The notes: a model not told the origin generated them from the sequence alone. Positions 24,065-32,587 are shown, counted from the stretch's first letter. The stretch: 40,101 nt of DNA from UBA3064 sp023258775 (GCA_044355655.1 JBIKXS010000028.1:1-40101), one strand, 5' to 3'. Numbers and translations are program-made.

Positions 24065-26799
24065 TGAACGCACGCGTCCTCAACGCCGTCACCGGTCGAT
24101 TGTCTCTTCGGCCTCCACAGGCGGAATCTCTCTCGAAATTGGTGCGTGCGCTTGAGGCCGCCCCAAATCTGCTCGGTCATGAGCAGGAGGTGGCGGCGAT
24201 TCTCTCCACCCTGAAGGCAGAGTTCCCAACATTGGAGGACTTCGAGCGGGAGTTTCCATCGTTGTGCTTCGCGCTTGCCACCGGCGTCGGAAAGACCCGC
24301 CTGATGGGCGCGTTCATCGCGTACCTGCATCTGGCGCACGGCATCAACAACTTCTTCGTGCTGGCCCCGAACCTGACGATCTACAACAAGCTGATCGCAG
24401 ACTTCACGCGCAACACGCCAAAGTACGTTTTCAAGGGGATCGCCGAGTTCGCACAACAGCCACCGTTGATCATCACCGGCGACAACTACGACCAGACCGG
24501 CGCGGTTGTGCAGGATCAGACGATGGGCTTTGCCCACGATGTGCGCATCAACATCTTCAATATCTCCAAGATCAACTCGGAGGTGCGTGGCGGCAAGGAG
24601 CCGCGCATCAAGCGGATGAAGGAAGTGCTTGGTGATAGCTACTTCAACCATTTGGCCAACCTGCCGGATCTCGTTCTTCTGATGGATGAGTCGCACCGCT
24701 ATCGCGCCAGCGCTGGGGTTCGCTCCATCAATGAGCTGAAACCGCTGTTCGGCCTGGAAGTGACGGCGACACCGTTCGTGGAATCCACGCGCGGCCCCGT
24801 GCCATTCAAGAACGTGGTGATGGACTACCCATTGGCACGAGCGATGGAAGACGGCTTCGTCAAAGAGCCCGCTGCCGTGACCCAGCGCAACTTTGACGCC
24901 AACGCTCACACGCCCGAGGAGATCGAAAAGACCAAGCTGGAGGACGGCGTCCGCCTGCACGAAACCACCAAGGTGGAGCTGCTGACCTACGCCCGCGAGA
25001 ACGGAGTGAAGGTGGTGAAGCCGTTCATGCTCGTGATTGCGCGTGATACCACTCACGCTGGGCAACTTTTGACGCTTCTAGAGTCAGAAGCTTTCTACGA
25101 GGGACGCTATCAGGGCAAGGTGATTCAGGTCGACTCCAGCCGCACGGGCGCGGAGGAAGAAGAGATGATCACGCGCCTTCTCGCAGTTGAGAGCGTGGAC
25201 GAGCCGACCGAGATCGTCATTCACGTCAACATGCTCAAAGAGGGCTGGGACGTCACCAACCTCTACACCATCGTGCCGTTGCGTGCGGCCAATGCGCGCA
25301 CGCTGATTGAGCAGTCCATTGGTCGCGGGCTGCGGCTGCCCTATGGCAAACGCACAGGCGTGGCAGCGGTTGATCGCCTCAACATCGTCGCGCACGACAA
25401 GTTTCAGGAAATCATCGACGAAGCCAACCGGGGCGACTCACCGATCAGGCTGAAACAGGTAATCCTGGAAGCGCCGAGCGCCGATGACAAGAAGGTGAGT
25501 GTCCAGGTCGGCTCGGGCGCGATGACGCGCCTGGGGCTTGCTGACGCGCCCACTATCGCCAGCGCCCCGACAAACGCAGGCACGGCCCCGGCCAGCCCTG
25601 CCCCCGCGCCAGTGTTCGCTACGGAGCGCGAGCGCCAAGCCGCCCGCGTTGTGATGGACGTCATCGGAAAATACGAAGTCAAGCGCGATCTCGTCCCGAC
25701 CAGCGGCGCACTGCTCAACGCTGAAGTCCAGGCGGCCATCCTGGCCGAGGTGACTGAGCGCCTGAAGCCTGCTCAGGGCGATTTGCTGGCCGGTGTCGAC
25801 GACGGGATGCCGGCACTCGACCTCTCGGCCGTGGTGGCCAAGACCACTGAGATCGTCGTCCAGCAAACCATCGACATTCCCCGAATCGCGGTGGTGCCAA
25901 CCGGCGAGGTCACCACGGGCTTCCACCCGTTCAAGCTCGATGTCGCTCAGTTGCACCTTCAGCCCGGCGAGCGCGAAATCATCATTCACAACCTGCACAC
26001 CAACGAGCAGGACACGCTGGCGTCGGAAGTCGGCGTCAAAGAGCAGCGGCTGGAGGACTACATCGTCCACGCGCTGGTGGACTTCGATGACATCGACTAT
26101 TTCACGCACGCCGACCTGCTCTATGACCTCTCTGGTCAGATGGTGCAGCACCTGCAGAGCTACCTATCGGAAACGGAAGCCAGAGACGTTCTGGATCGGG
26201 ATCGTCGATTGATCGCTCGTGAAATTCACGCGCAGATGATGGCGCACTTCTGGGAGGAGGCAACCGAGTACGAGGTGCAGGTTAGCCGTGGCTTCACAGA
26301 GCTCAAGCCGTGCAACTACACGGCCACTACAGGTCAGACGGCACACCATTTCCGGGAAACCGTGACCGAGCTGGGCAGGATCAAGCAGATGCTGTTCGGT
26401 GGCTTCGCGCGCTGTCTCTACCCATTGCAGAAGTTCGACTCCGATACTGAACGTCGGTTCGCAGTCATCCTGGAGCGCGACGCATCGAAGTGGTTCAAGC
26501 CTGCCAAGGGTCAGTTCCAGATTTACTACAAGCTGGGCACTGAGCAGCCGGAGTACATCCCCGACTTCGTGGCAGAGACGGATTCGACGATCTTCATAGT
26601 CGAGACTAAGGCCAGAGCCGACATCAATACCCAGGAAGTTCAGGCCAAGGCTGCTGCCGCTGCACGGTGGTGCAAGCACGCTTCGGATCACGCGACGACT
26701 GTCGATACTAAGCCGTGGCGGTACTTGCTGGTTCCGCACGACGAGATCGCCGAATCAAAGCGGCTCACGGACTTCTTGCGCTTCGAAGTGAAGATCTGA
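24064..26799 (+). CDS. Type III Res-like helicase-endonuclease
   Basis: Protein of 911 residues. The N-terminal superfamily 2 helicase has ATGVGKTRLMGAF (Walker A, 72-78), LLMDESHRYRA (motif II, DESH), VTATPF (III) and ARTLIEQSIGRGLRLPYGKRTG (VI). A long middle region of unclear fold follows. The C-terminal nuclease has the PD-(D/E)xK pattern, with PDF at 833-835 and ETK at 847-849 (D834, E847, K849 as the metal site). This is the layout of Res subunits that translocate after recognising unmodified sites and cleave DNA. It is co-translated with the Mod-like gene and is slightly shorter than classical Res proteins such as EcoP15I. Confidence 0.9.
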   Translation: MNARVLNAVTGRLSLRPPQAESLSKLVRALEAAPNLLGHEQEVAAILSTLKAEFPTLEDFEREFPSLCFALATGVGKTRLMGAFIAYLHLAHGINNFFVLAPNLTIYNKLIADFTRNTPKYVFKGIAEFAQQPPLIITGDNYDQTGAVVQDQTMGFAHDVRINIFNISKINSEVRGGKEPRIKRMKEVLGDSYFNHLANLPDLVLLMDESHRYRASAGVRSINELKPLFGLEVTATPFVESTRGPVPFKNVVMDYPLARAMEDGFVKEPAAVTQRNFDANAHTPEEIEKTKLEDGVRLHETTKVELLTYARENGVKVVKPFMLVIARDTTHAGQLLTLLESEAFYEGRYQGKVIQVDSSRTGAEEEEMITRLLAVESVDEPTEIVIHVNMLKEGWDVTNLYTIVPLRAANARTLIEQSIGRGLRLPYGKRTGVAAVDRLNIVAHDKFQEIIDEANRGDSPIRLKQVILEAPSADDKKVSVQVGSGAMTRLGLADAPTIASAPTNAGTAPASPAPAPVFATERERQAARVVMDVIGKYEVKRDLVPTSGALLNAEVQAAILAEVTERLKPAQGDLLAGVDDGMPALDLSAVVAKTTEIVVQQTIDIPRIAVVPTGEVTTGFHPFKLDVAQLHLQPGEREIIIHNLHTNEQDTLASEVGVKEQRLEDYIVHALVDFDDIDYFTHADLLYDLSGQMVQHLQSYLSETEARDVLDRDRRLIAREIHAQMMAHFWEEATEYEVQVSRGFTELKPCNYTATTGQTAHHFRETVTELGRIKQMLFGGFARCLYPLQKFDSDTERRFAVILERDASKWFKPAKGQFQIYYKLGTEQPEYIPDFVAETDSTIFIVETKARADINTQEVQAKAAAAARWCKHASDHATTVDTKPWRYLLVPHDEIAESKRLTDFLRFEVKI

Positions 26800-26810
26800 G
26801 CGAGGTACCT

Positions 26811-27701
26811 ATGCAGCCTTTCTCAATCACGCTTTTCGCAACCACTGGCGATCCCGAAGGCATTCGCCACCTCGACAAGTCGAACTGGTCAGGGTACGGC
26901 GTCGTCTTCAACAAAGAGCTTTTCCACCAGTTGAAGCAGGAGCCGGGCTTCTCGCAAGCTGGTATCTACATCCTTGTCGGCAATGCCGCCGAAGAAACGA
27001 TCTACATCGGGGAGGCCGACCCTGTCGGTGACCGGCTGAAGAACCACGTCTCGAACAAGGAAGGTTGGGTGTGGGGCGTCTATTTCTTCGACCGTAACCA
27101 CAAGATCGGCAAGACCGAGGTTCAGTACCTGGAGTCAGCACTGGTTGCGCTGGCCAAGAAGCACGACCGGGCCATTTTGCTGAACAAGAACAACCCCACG
27201 GCTCCGACGATGGCCCCTGCGGCGAAGGCAACGGCGCAAGCGTTCCTGGCCGATATGTTGCTGATCCTGCCAATGCTTGGCATCAACGCCTTCACGCCGC
27301 CAAAGCAGGAAGAACCGAGTGATCAGGTTCAGCCCGTGGGGTCGGAGAACGACAAGTTCGACACCATTGTCGTTCCCGCACGCGAGGAAGGATTCAAGCA
27401 GCGCTTCCTGAACGAGAACTGCTGGTTTGCCGTACGGATCAACGCGAAGCACATCTCGAAGCTGAAGTTCATCGCTGCCTATCAGGTCGCCCCAGTCGCT
27501 GCCATTACCCACATAGCCGAGGTCGATGCCATCCTGCCTTACAACGACACTGGCAAGTACATGATCAAGTTCAAAGGGCCCGCGACGGCGATTGTCCCGA
27601 TTCCGCGCCCAGAGAACAGCGAGGTCAATATGCAGTCGTCCCGCTACGCGCTGCGGGAGAAACTGCTGGCGGCAAAGAATCTGGACGAGGTCTGGGGTTA
27701 A
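26811..27701 (+). CDS. GIY-YIG nuclease-domain protein closing the defence operon
   Basis: Protein of 296 residues. The start chosen is ATG 26811, with GAGG six bases upstream; the frame extends upstream but overlaps the Res gene. The N-terminal GIY-YIG nuclease is visible as GIYILVG (51-57) and TIYIGEAD (63-70), with the catalytic arginine plausibly R75 (DRLKNH) and a downstream YLESAL glutamate. A charged linker leads to a C-terminal beta-rich domain (about 200-270: CWFAVRINAKHISKLKFIAAYQVAP, then ITHIAEVDAI). That domain has a PUA/EVE-like look and might read modified bases, which is an inference. It follows the Res gene by 11 bases and is the last gene of the operon. Confidence 0.82.
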   Translation: MQPFSITLFATTGDPEGIRHLDKSNWSGYGVVFNKELFHQLKQEPGFSQAGIYILVGNAAEETIYIGEADPVGDRLKNHVSNKEGWVWGVYFFDRNHKIGKTEVQYLESALVALAKKHDRAILLNKNNPTAPTMAPAAKATAQAFLADMLLILPMLGINAFTPPKQEEPSDQVQPVGSENDKFDTIVVPAREEGFKQRFLNENCWFAVRINAKHISKLKFIAAYQVAPVAAITHIAEVDAILPYNDTGKYMIKFKGPATAIVPIPRPENSEVNMQSSRYALREKLLAAKNLDEVWG

Positions 27702-27812
27702 CAATAGGAGTGTGCTGGCGTGCCGGTCGTTCTGGCGGGGCAAAAGCAATTGTACAAATAACTTGCTCAGGTCAAAAAGCATCGTTTTTTGGTGAGGTTG
27801 GGGATTCGAACC
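27702..27812. other. Right edge of defence block with tRNA 3'-end-like sequence
   Basis: On the minus strand, 27814 down to 27791 contains GGTTCGAATCCCC followed by AACCTCACC, resembling the T-loop and 3' acceptor strand of a tRNA-Leu or tRNA-Ser type gene. It overlaps the argP stop codon, and no cloverleaf can be built upstream, so it is not a functional tRNA. A weak A/T hairpin (AAAAA-GCATCG-TTTTT) adjoins at about 27775-27790. It may be an attachment-site relic marking the right end of the island. Confidence 0.35.
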
Positions 27813-28712
27813 TCAGTCAAGTTGGACCAGCTCGTCCTTGGCAGCAAGACTGACAGCCTGGGTCAATTCGCGAAGCAGTGACGATGCCATCCGGGCGTGC
27901 TGCCAGTACAGTGGGACGTCCAGGGGACGACCTGGCTTGAGTTCTACCAAGTCACCACGGTCCAAGTGTTCTCGTATCAGAGCTTCCGGGTGCATGGCCC
28001 ATCCGAGACCACCTAGTGCGGCAACAACAAACGCCTGGGGGGATGGCAGGGTATGTCTCGGCATCGGGACGCTGCATCCAAAGTTCTGTTCCACCCAGCG
28101 CTGCTGCAATTCGTCTTTGGTGTTGAACATCAGGCTCGGCGCTGTCGAGAGGCTATCTGTATCTGCACTCCGCGCAAAGTACCTTGCAACAAAGGCCGGG
28201 CTGGCAGCGGCCACGTAACGCATGGCGCCCAACTGCAAGCTATTACAGCCGGCAGCTGGCGCTTCGGTGGCTGTGACGGCCGCCAGAACCTGCCCACTTC
28301 GCAACCACTCTGCGGTGTGCCCCTCATCGTCCACCGCGATCTGCAGCAGCGCCGCTTCTCGCTTTCCAAATTCAACTGCAGCCGGCATGAACCAGGTGGC
28401 CAAGCTGTCAGCATTCACTGCCAGGGGGAGGCTCACTCGCGAAGGTTCATCTTGAGGAAACGACGGCATTTCCGTCTGAAGCTCATGCTCCAGCAGGCTC
28501 ACCCGGTCGACGTGCTGGCACAGTCTCCGACCGGCTTCGGTTGCCTCGCAGGGCTGTCCCCGTACCACCAAGGCACAACCCAAACGCTCCTCTAACAGCC
28601 GAATGCGCTGAGACACCGCCGATGGCGTGACGTGCAGTGCACGTGCAGCGCGTTCAAAGCTGCCTTCTTTCACGACAGCCGCTAACGCGAACAGAGATGG
28701 GTAATCCAGCAT
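27813..28712 (-). CDS. argP: LysR-family regulator ArgP (arginine/lysine-sensing)
   Basis: Regulator of 299 residues with the LysR winged HTH at the N-terminus (DYPSLFALAAVVKEGSFERAA, then HVTPSAVSQRIRLLEERLG) and a periplasmic-binding-like effector domain. The ArgP/IciA subgroup is indicated by the LDYPSL start, by CEATEAG after the HTH, and by its neighbour. It is divergent from an ArgO/LysE exporter with a 72-base spacer, the classical arrangement in which ArgP with arginine activates argO. The last codon sits in the tRNA-like sequence that bounds the defence block. Confidence 0.9.
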   Translation of the reverse strand: MLDYPSLFALAAVVKEGSFERAARALHVTPSAVSQRIRLLEERLGCALVVRGQPCEATEAGRRLCQHVDRVSLLEHELQTEMPSFPQDEPSRVSLPLAVNADSLATWFMPAAVEFGKREAALLQIAVDDEGHTAEWLRSGQVLAAVTATEAPAAGCNSLQLGAMRYVAAASPAFVARYFARSADTDSLSTAPSLMFNTKDELQQRWVEQNFGCSVPMPRHTLPSPQAFVVAALGGLGWAMHPEALIREHLDRGDLVELKPGRPLDVPLYWQHARMASSLLRELTQAVSLAAKDELVQLD

Positions 28713-28784
28713 GATGTAGAAAAACTAATGTTGATTCAGTAAATGTAGCTTGTCTAACCATGCGTAGGGTGGCAACCTCGGCCC

Positions 28785-29435
28785 ATGAATCCCGTAACCC
28801 CCACCTCGATAGCTATCTGGCCCGTATTCACTCAGGGGCTGGCACTGAGTTTTGGTTTGATTGTTGCCATTGGCGCTCAGAACGCATTTGTCCTACGGCA
28901 AGGTCTGCGGCGCGAGCACGTCGGCAGCGTGGTGCTGTTTTGTGCCACGGCCGATGCAGTCTTGATCATGGTGGGTGTCTTCGGCATGGCGAAGGCACTT
29001 GGCGATCGACCAGACTGGGCTCGAACACTTGCTTGGGCCGGCGCGCTGTTTCTGGCCTGGTACGGCTGGAAAGCGCTGATGCGCATGCGCAGGCCGGATC
29101 GTCTACAAGCATCATCCGGCGGAGAAGGCTTGAAGAAGAGTGCCGCGGTGGCACAAGCTGCCGCCTTCACGCTGCTCAACCCGCACGTTTACTTAGACAC
29201 CGTGCTGCTGGTGGGCAGCATGGGCTCGCAGCAACCTGCGCCTTTGCAGGGGTGGTTTGTGGCTGGGGCGGCTGTGGCCAGCGCCACCTGGTTCAGTTTG
29301 CTGGGCTTTGGGGCGCGGTGGCTGGCGCCTTGGTTTGCCCACGCCAGAGCGTGGCAGGTGCTTGACGGTCTGATCGGCCTGACGATGTGGGTGTTGTCGG
29401 CAATGATGGTGCGACATGCATTGAACGGGTTCTAG
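28785..29435 (+). CDS. argO: ArgO/LysE-family basic amino acid exporter
   Basis: Membrane protein of 216 residues with six predicted membrane segments. The LysE signature appears near the N-terminus as ALSFGLIVAIGAQNAFVLRQGLRREH, and the mid-protein LLNPHVYLDTVLLVG is typical of the family. It exports arginine and possibly lysine or toxic analogues. It is divergently transcribed from the ArgP regulator, which probably activates it from the short shared promoter region. An overlapping frame at 28760 is a shadow. Confidence 0.92.
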   Translation: MNPVTPTSIAIWPVFTQGLALSFGLIVAIGAQNAFVLRQGLRREHVGSVVLFCATADAVLIMVGVFGMAKALGDRPDWARTLAWAGALFLAWYGWKALMRMRRPDRLQASSGGEGLKKSAAVAQAAAFTLLNPHVYLDTVLLVGSMGSQQPAPLQGWFVAGAAVASATWFSLLGFGARWLAPWFAHARAWQVLDGLIGLTMWVLSAMMVRHALNGF

Positions 29436-29497
29436 GAGGCGAGATGTATACGCCGGCGTACCACGCTTTTCACGATATCAAGAAAATGCAAAAGAGC

Positions 29498-29956
29498 TCA
29501 AGCCTTGCCGCGTGCTATCAGGTAAGCGCCTGCCACAAGCAGGACTGCTCCCATGCTGGACGAAAGATCAATGCGGGGCGCGAGCGATTCTGTTCTCAGT
29601 CCATCAGCAATCAGCCCGGCGATGATCTGGCTGGCGACCAGTGTCGAGATGGTGATGGCCGGTCCGACCCTCTGGTACCCCAAGATGCCGGCAAACACGA
29701 AAAACGATCCGAGCAGGCCAGGCAATATATGCCAAGGCTTGAAGGATGACAGCATCTCAGTGAGAACACCCAAACCATTGCGTGCCAACAAGCCACCCAA
29801 CAGGAGTATCAGTCCCACTCCAGAATTGATCACCAATGTAATGAACACGGTCGAAACCGATGCAGTCATCCGAACCATCAGCAGGTTCTGGACAACCAGC
29901 ATTGCGCCCGCTGTAATCAAAATCCCGATGGTGCACGCACTGCCCATGCCGGTCAC
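29498..29956 (-). CDS. Small DMT-superfamily (YdcZ/DUF606-like) membrane protein
   Basis: Protein of 152 residues with about five hydrophobic segments and almost no soluble loops. This matches the half-size DUF606/YdcZ branch of drug/metabolite transporters (GILITAGAMLVVQNLLMVR, FVFAGILGYQRVGPAITISTLVASQIIAGLIADG). The GTG start (29956) lies seven bases after the GNAT stop, with AAGG upstream. It is the last gene of the regulator-acetyltransferase-transporter operon and may export a small toxic compound or its acetylated product. The substrate is unknown. Confidence 0.82.
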   Translation of the reverse strand: MTGMGSACTIGILITAGAMLVVQNLLMVRMTASVSTVFITLVINSGVGLILLLGGLLARNGLGVLTEMLSSFKPWHILPGLLGSFFVFAGILGYQRVGPAITISTLVASQIIAGLIADGLRTESLAPRIDLSSSMGAVLLVAGAYLIARGKA

Positions 29957-29963
29957 CGCGCCT

Positions 29964-30494
29964 TCAGCCGTCCACCGGATTTAACGGCGTGTCCAGCAGT
30001 AACTGGTAGAACGCCAGATCGAGCCAGTGCCCGAATTTGAAGCCCACTTGTGGCAGCGTGCCCACGTGTTTGAAACCCAGGCGCTCGTGCAGTGCGATGC
30101 TGCCTGGGTTGGTGGCGTCAATGGCACCCATCATGGCGTGGACGCCGCATTCCCTTGCGGCGACGATCAGCGCCTGCATGACGACCTTGCCCAGGCCAGC
30201 GCCCCGGTGGTCTTTGTGCACATAGACGGAATGCTCCACCGTGTATTTGTAAGCCGGATACGCCCTGAATGTGCCGAAGCTGCCAAACGCCAGCAGGGTG
30301 CCGTTGGCATCTTCAACGCCAATCACTGGGAAGTTGCCCTTTTTCTTGGCGGCGAACCAAGGTTCCATGCTGGCGAGTTCGCGAGGCTTATAGTCGTACA
30401 GCGCCGTGGAATTCACGATGGCATCGTTGAAGATGTCGACAATCGCTTGCGCGTGGCGCTGGTGCGTGCAGGCAACCAAGTTGTGTGTGGTCAT
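29964..30494 (-). CDS. GNAT acetyltransferase, phosphinothricin/methionine-sulfoximine type
   Basis: Protein of 176 residues with the full GNAT fold. The acetyl-CoA loop is visible as VYVHKDHRGAGLGKVVMQAL (Q/RxxGxG/A), and GAIDATNPGSIALHERLGFKHVGTLPQVGFKFGHWLDLAFYQ is characteristic of the Pat/MddA (phosphinothricin or methionine sulfoximine/sulfone) subgroup. It would N-acetylate a toxic amino-acid analogue. The start overlaps the regulator's stop by four bases. With an upstream XRE-cupin regulator and a downstream small exporter it forms a detoxification-like operon. Confidence 0.88.
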   Translation of the reverse strand: MTTHNLVACTHQRHAQAIVDIFNDAIVNSTALYDYKPRELASMEPWFAAKKKGNFPVIGVEDANGTLLAFGSFGTFRAYPAYKYTVEHSVYVHKDHRGAGLGKVVMQALIVAARECGVHAMMGAIDATNPGSIALHERLGFKHVGTLPQVGFKFGHWLDLAFYQLLLDTPLNPVDG

Positions 30495-31078
30495 GGTTTT
30501 CTCCGAGCTTGGTCGGGTTGTGTTGTCAAAGCAAGCACATAGCGCGCTGGCTTTGCAGTGGGGTTGTGGAATGTGATGCGCTCGCCCAGTTCCATGGCCA
30601 GGCAGTCGCCGCTGGACAGATGCCAGGTCTGTGTGTGGGTGGTGATGTCCATTGCACCGTTGAGCACCCAGAGCTGTTGGTGGATGCCTACCCTTCGGAT
30701 CGGGCTGTCGAACACCACCGTTTCCCCAGCCGGGAACTCCACTTCCACCAACTCAATCGGCGAAGCGATACCTGTGGGAGAAAGATGCCTGCGCACATAG
30801 CCCGAGGCCGGGTCGGCCCACACCGTTTGCTCGGAACGCCTTGCCACTGGGACAGGTGCCGTTGACGGGGTGTCTTCGGCAAAGAGTGCCGGCAGGGAAA
30901 CGCCGAGGGCGTCCGCCAACTTGTTCAATACCGCAGCTGTCGGACTGGTCTCCTGACGTTCGATCAAGGAGATCATGGAACGGCTCACGCCACTTGAATC
31001 CGCCAACTGCTCCAAAGTCAGCCCTTGGGTTTTACGCAGATTGCGGATTCGGTTGGCGATAACGTTGTCAATGCTCAT
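30491..31078 (-). CDS. XRE-family regulator with C-terminal cupin domain
   Basis: Protein of 195 residues from the start chosen (ATG 31078; an ATG at 31087 is also possible, and the frame runs further upstream without homology). The N-terminal HTH is IRNLRKTQGLTLEQLADSSGVSRSMISLIERQETSPTAAVL (seen in two stretches, residues 8-50). The C-terminal cupin barrel senses a small ligand (GIHQQLWVLNGAMDI, HLSSGDCLAME). Regulators of this type usually repress a neighbouring amine or amino-acid transport or metabolism operon. Here the GNAT and transporter genes directly follow, so autoregulation of the operon is likely. Confidence 0.88.
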   Translation of the reverse strand: MSIDNVIANRIRNLRKTQGLTLEQLADSSGVSRSMISLIERQETSPTAAVLNKLADALGVSLPALFAEDTPSTAPVPVARRSEQTVWADPASGYVRRHLSPTGIASPIELVEVEFPAGETVVFDSPIRRVGIHQQLWVLNGAMDITTHTQTWHLSSGDCLAMELGERITFHNPTAKPARYVLALTTQPDQARRKP

Positions 31079-31091
31079 GAAATCCATTGTA

Positions 31092-31108
31092 TTGGAAATA
31101 TTATCCAA
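31092..31108. promoter_or_regulatory. Palindrome upstream of the XRE-cupin operon
   Basis: TTGGA-AATATTA-TCCAA lies 14 bases before the regulator start codon on the minus strand. The A+T-rich centre overlaps a plausible -10 region, so it is a candidate operator for the regulator itself. This is inferred from position and symmetry only. Confidence 0.4.
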
Positions 31109-31225
31109 CATAAAGGATTTGCGTTGTGTGCATCGTTGACGCGCCAACCTACTAGTAGGTGCTTCCATAGCGACGCCGATGTGAGCTACCGCCAAGAGCG
31201 GTCACTTAAAGGCTACTACCGTCCG

Positions 31226-31277
31226 ACCGCTTCTGGCCGGACTAAGTCACTCAGCTGCGACCGTCTCAACCCGACCC
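31226..31277. repeat. 52-bp interspersed repeat, copy 1
   Basis: Begins ACCGCTTCTGGCCGGACT and ends CTCAACCCGACCC. It agrees with the copy at 32320-32371 at 46 of 52 positions, in the same orientation. Flanking bases form a short hairpin (GCGGTC upstream with GACCGC inside). It lies in the 305-base gap between the regulator and the protease, which otherwise shows no gene. Confidence 0.85.
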
Positions 31278-31383
31278 TTAGCGGCCATTTCAAGAGCTTC
31301 GCTGAACACTTTAGAGGCGTCGTTCAAGATGCCAGCTTGACGCTCTCAATGAAAACAAGTTCTCGTTGACTCCGGCGTGCATC

Positions 31384-32277
31384 TCATACGCTATCTGATT
31401 GATTTGGCGGCATTTGATCCTGTGGCGCCGACGTATCAACGTTGTGCGCTTTCAGAAACGCTTCGATCGTATCTACAACAGTGTGAGCTTTGAACACGAT
31501 ACCGAGGTCGATCATTTCCTGCTGCTTCGCCATAGGCTGAACTTGAGTGGGAATGGGCACAGGAATGATCTGGTTCATTTGAGTACGGAAGAACACAGCA
31601 GCAATGACGCCTACAAAGAAGATGCGCGATCCAGCAACCAATCCACCTTGCTTCGTAGCCCAAGATCCTTGGTTAAGAATAAACACTGGGCTACCGCTGG
31701 AACCGCCGAACACAGAAGCGTCGATGATGAAGCGAGAGGTGCCCTCAAAGTCAACGTCTATCGGACTAGCAGTTGTGCCTCGCCTAGCCACCGGGAGAAG
31801 GTTCTTACTGTCCCACACGCCATTCGGATAGCCAACGAAAGTCACTGTCTCTAGCGCGTCCAGTTCCTTTAGCTGCACGTTGGTGGGGATCATTTCCGTG
31901 GACACGGTGCGGAAGAACAGATCAGTTCCGTGCTGCTGTTTCACAAACTGAAGAAGAGGCCCTAATGGGCAAATGGCGATGTCGATAGATGAATCAGGAT
32001 GTCCGAACCACATTTTTGACCATTCCGGCGGGGCGACATTGAGAGTGAAGCCGTCGCCGAGTGCTGGCAGCCCATCCATTTGCTTGAGAAAGGAAAATTT
32101 CCCCTCCGTTACTCCCATCACGACATGCTTGTTCGTGGCGACGAAAAGATAGTCAATTTCATTGATCTTGTGACTCAGAAAGAATCCAGTGCCTGCTCCC
32201 TGACCGCCATTGGTGGATACGGTGTCAATACGCACCGTGGTAAAAAATAGCTGTTCAGCGATGGTTTTGACTTCCAT
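31384..32277 (-). CDS. Trypsin-like serine protease
   Basis: Protein of 297 residues. ATG 32277 is chosen because GGAGG lies seven bases upstream; nine extra residues from 32304 are unsupported. The chymotrypsin-fold triad can be read as H51 (ATNKHVV), D99 (SSIDIAIC) and S194 (FGGSSGSPVF). There is no signal peptide or membrane segment, so it is probably cytoplasmic. Short standalone trypsin-like proteins of this kind are common among effectors of antiphage systems and other accessory islands. No partner gene is visible, and the gene is bracketed by two 52-bp repeats, so its role is open. Confidence 0.8.
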   Translation of the reverse strand: MEVKTIAEQLFFTTVRIDTVSTNGGQGAGTGFFLSHKINEIDYLFVATNKHVVMGVTEGKFSFLKQMDGLPALGDGFTLNVAPPEWSKMWFGHPDSSIDIAICPLGPLLQFVKQQHGTDLFFRTVSTEMIPTNVQLKELDALETVTFVGYPNGVWDSKNLLPVARRGTTASPIDVDFEGTSRFIIDASVFGGSSGSPVFILNQGSWATKQGGLVAGSRIFFVGVIAAVFFRTQMNQIIPVPIPTQVQPMAKQQEMIDLGIVFKAHTVVDTIEAFLKAHNVDTSAPQDQMPPNQSDSV

Positions 32278-32319
32278 AGTGCCTCCTCGTTTGAGCTGGA
32301 ACACTTACTTTAGTGGGTT

Positions 32320-32371
32320 ACCGCTTCTGGCCGGACTGAGTCACTCAGGGCTGACCGTCTCAATCCGACCC
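32320..32371. repeat. 52-bp interspersed repeat, copy 2
   Basis: Same orientation as the copy at 31226-31277, 1094 bases away, with 46 of 52 positions identical (differences at the centre, CTGC versus GGCT, and at two single bases). The pair brackets the protease gene and its promoter region. Confidence 0.85.
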
Positions 32372-32558
32372 AGACGCGACATTCACTCGCCTCGATTCCA
32401 CGCCATAGAGCCGACGATCAGTGCGATGTACTGACGAGATTCAGCCACGCGCCTGTTGCCTTCCCAGAAGAATTTCGTCGATATCTGCAACCGCGGCACT
32501 TCTGCGCACCAAGGATGCCCAGAGTTGCATAGACAGCGGGGGAACGAGCAACTGTCGA

Positions 32559-32587
32559 TTGACACTAGACCGACCGGTCTATAGAGT
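32559..32587 (+). promoter_or_regulatory. NemR-like operator within the TetR promoter
   Basis: TAGACCG-AC-CGGTCTA (32566-32581) is a perfect 7-bp inverted repeat and matches the core of the NemR box (TAGACC-N4-GGTCTA). It fills the spacer between a consensus -35 TTGACA (32559-32564) and a -10-like TAGAGT (32582-32587), so binding would exclude RNA polymerase. The downstream TetR protein is the expected ligand. Confidence 0.75.

Noticed and set aside
23959..25065. 368-codon minus-strand frame opposite the Res-like gene
   Set aside because: Shadow of a high-GC coding region; composition is typical of an antisense frame and there is no family match.
16466..27701. DISARM or BREX locus
   Set aside because: No DUF1998 (DrmB), PLD (DrmC), PglZ or BrxC-type gene; the core is type III mod-res-like instead.
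28760..29365. 201-codon frame overlapping argO
   Set aside because: Out-of-frame shadow of the LysE-family gene, with no homology and low-quality composition.
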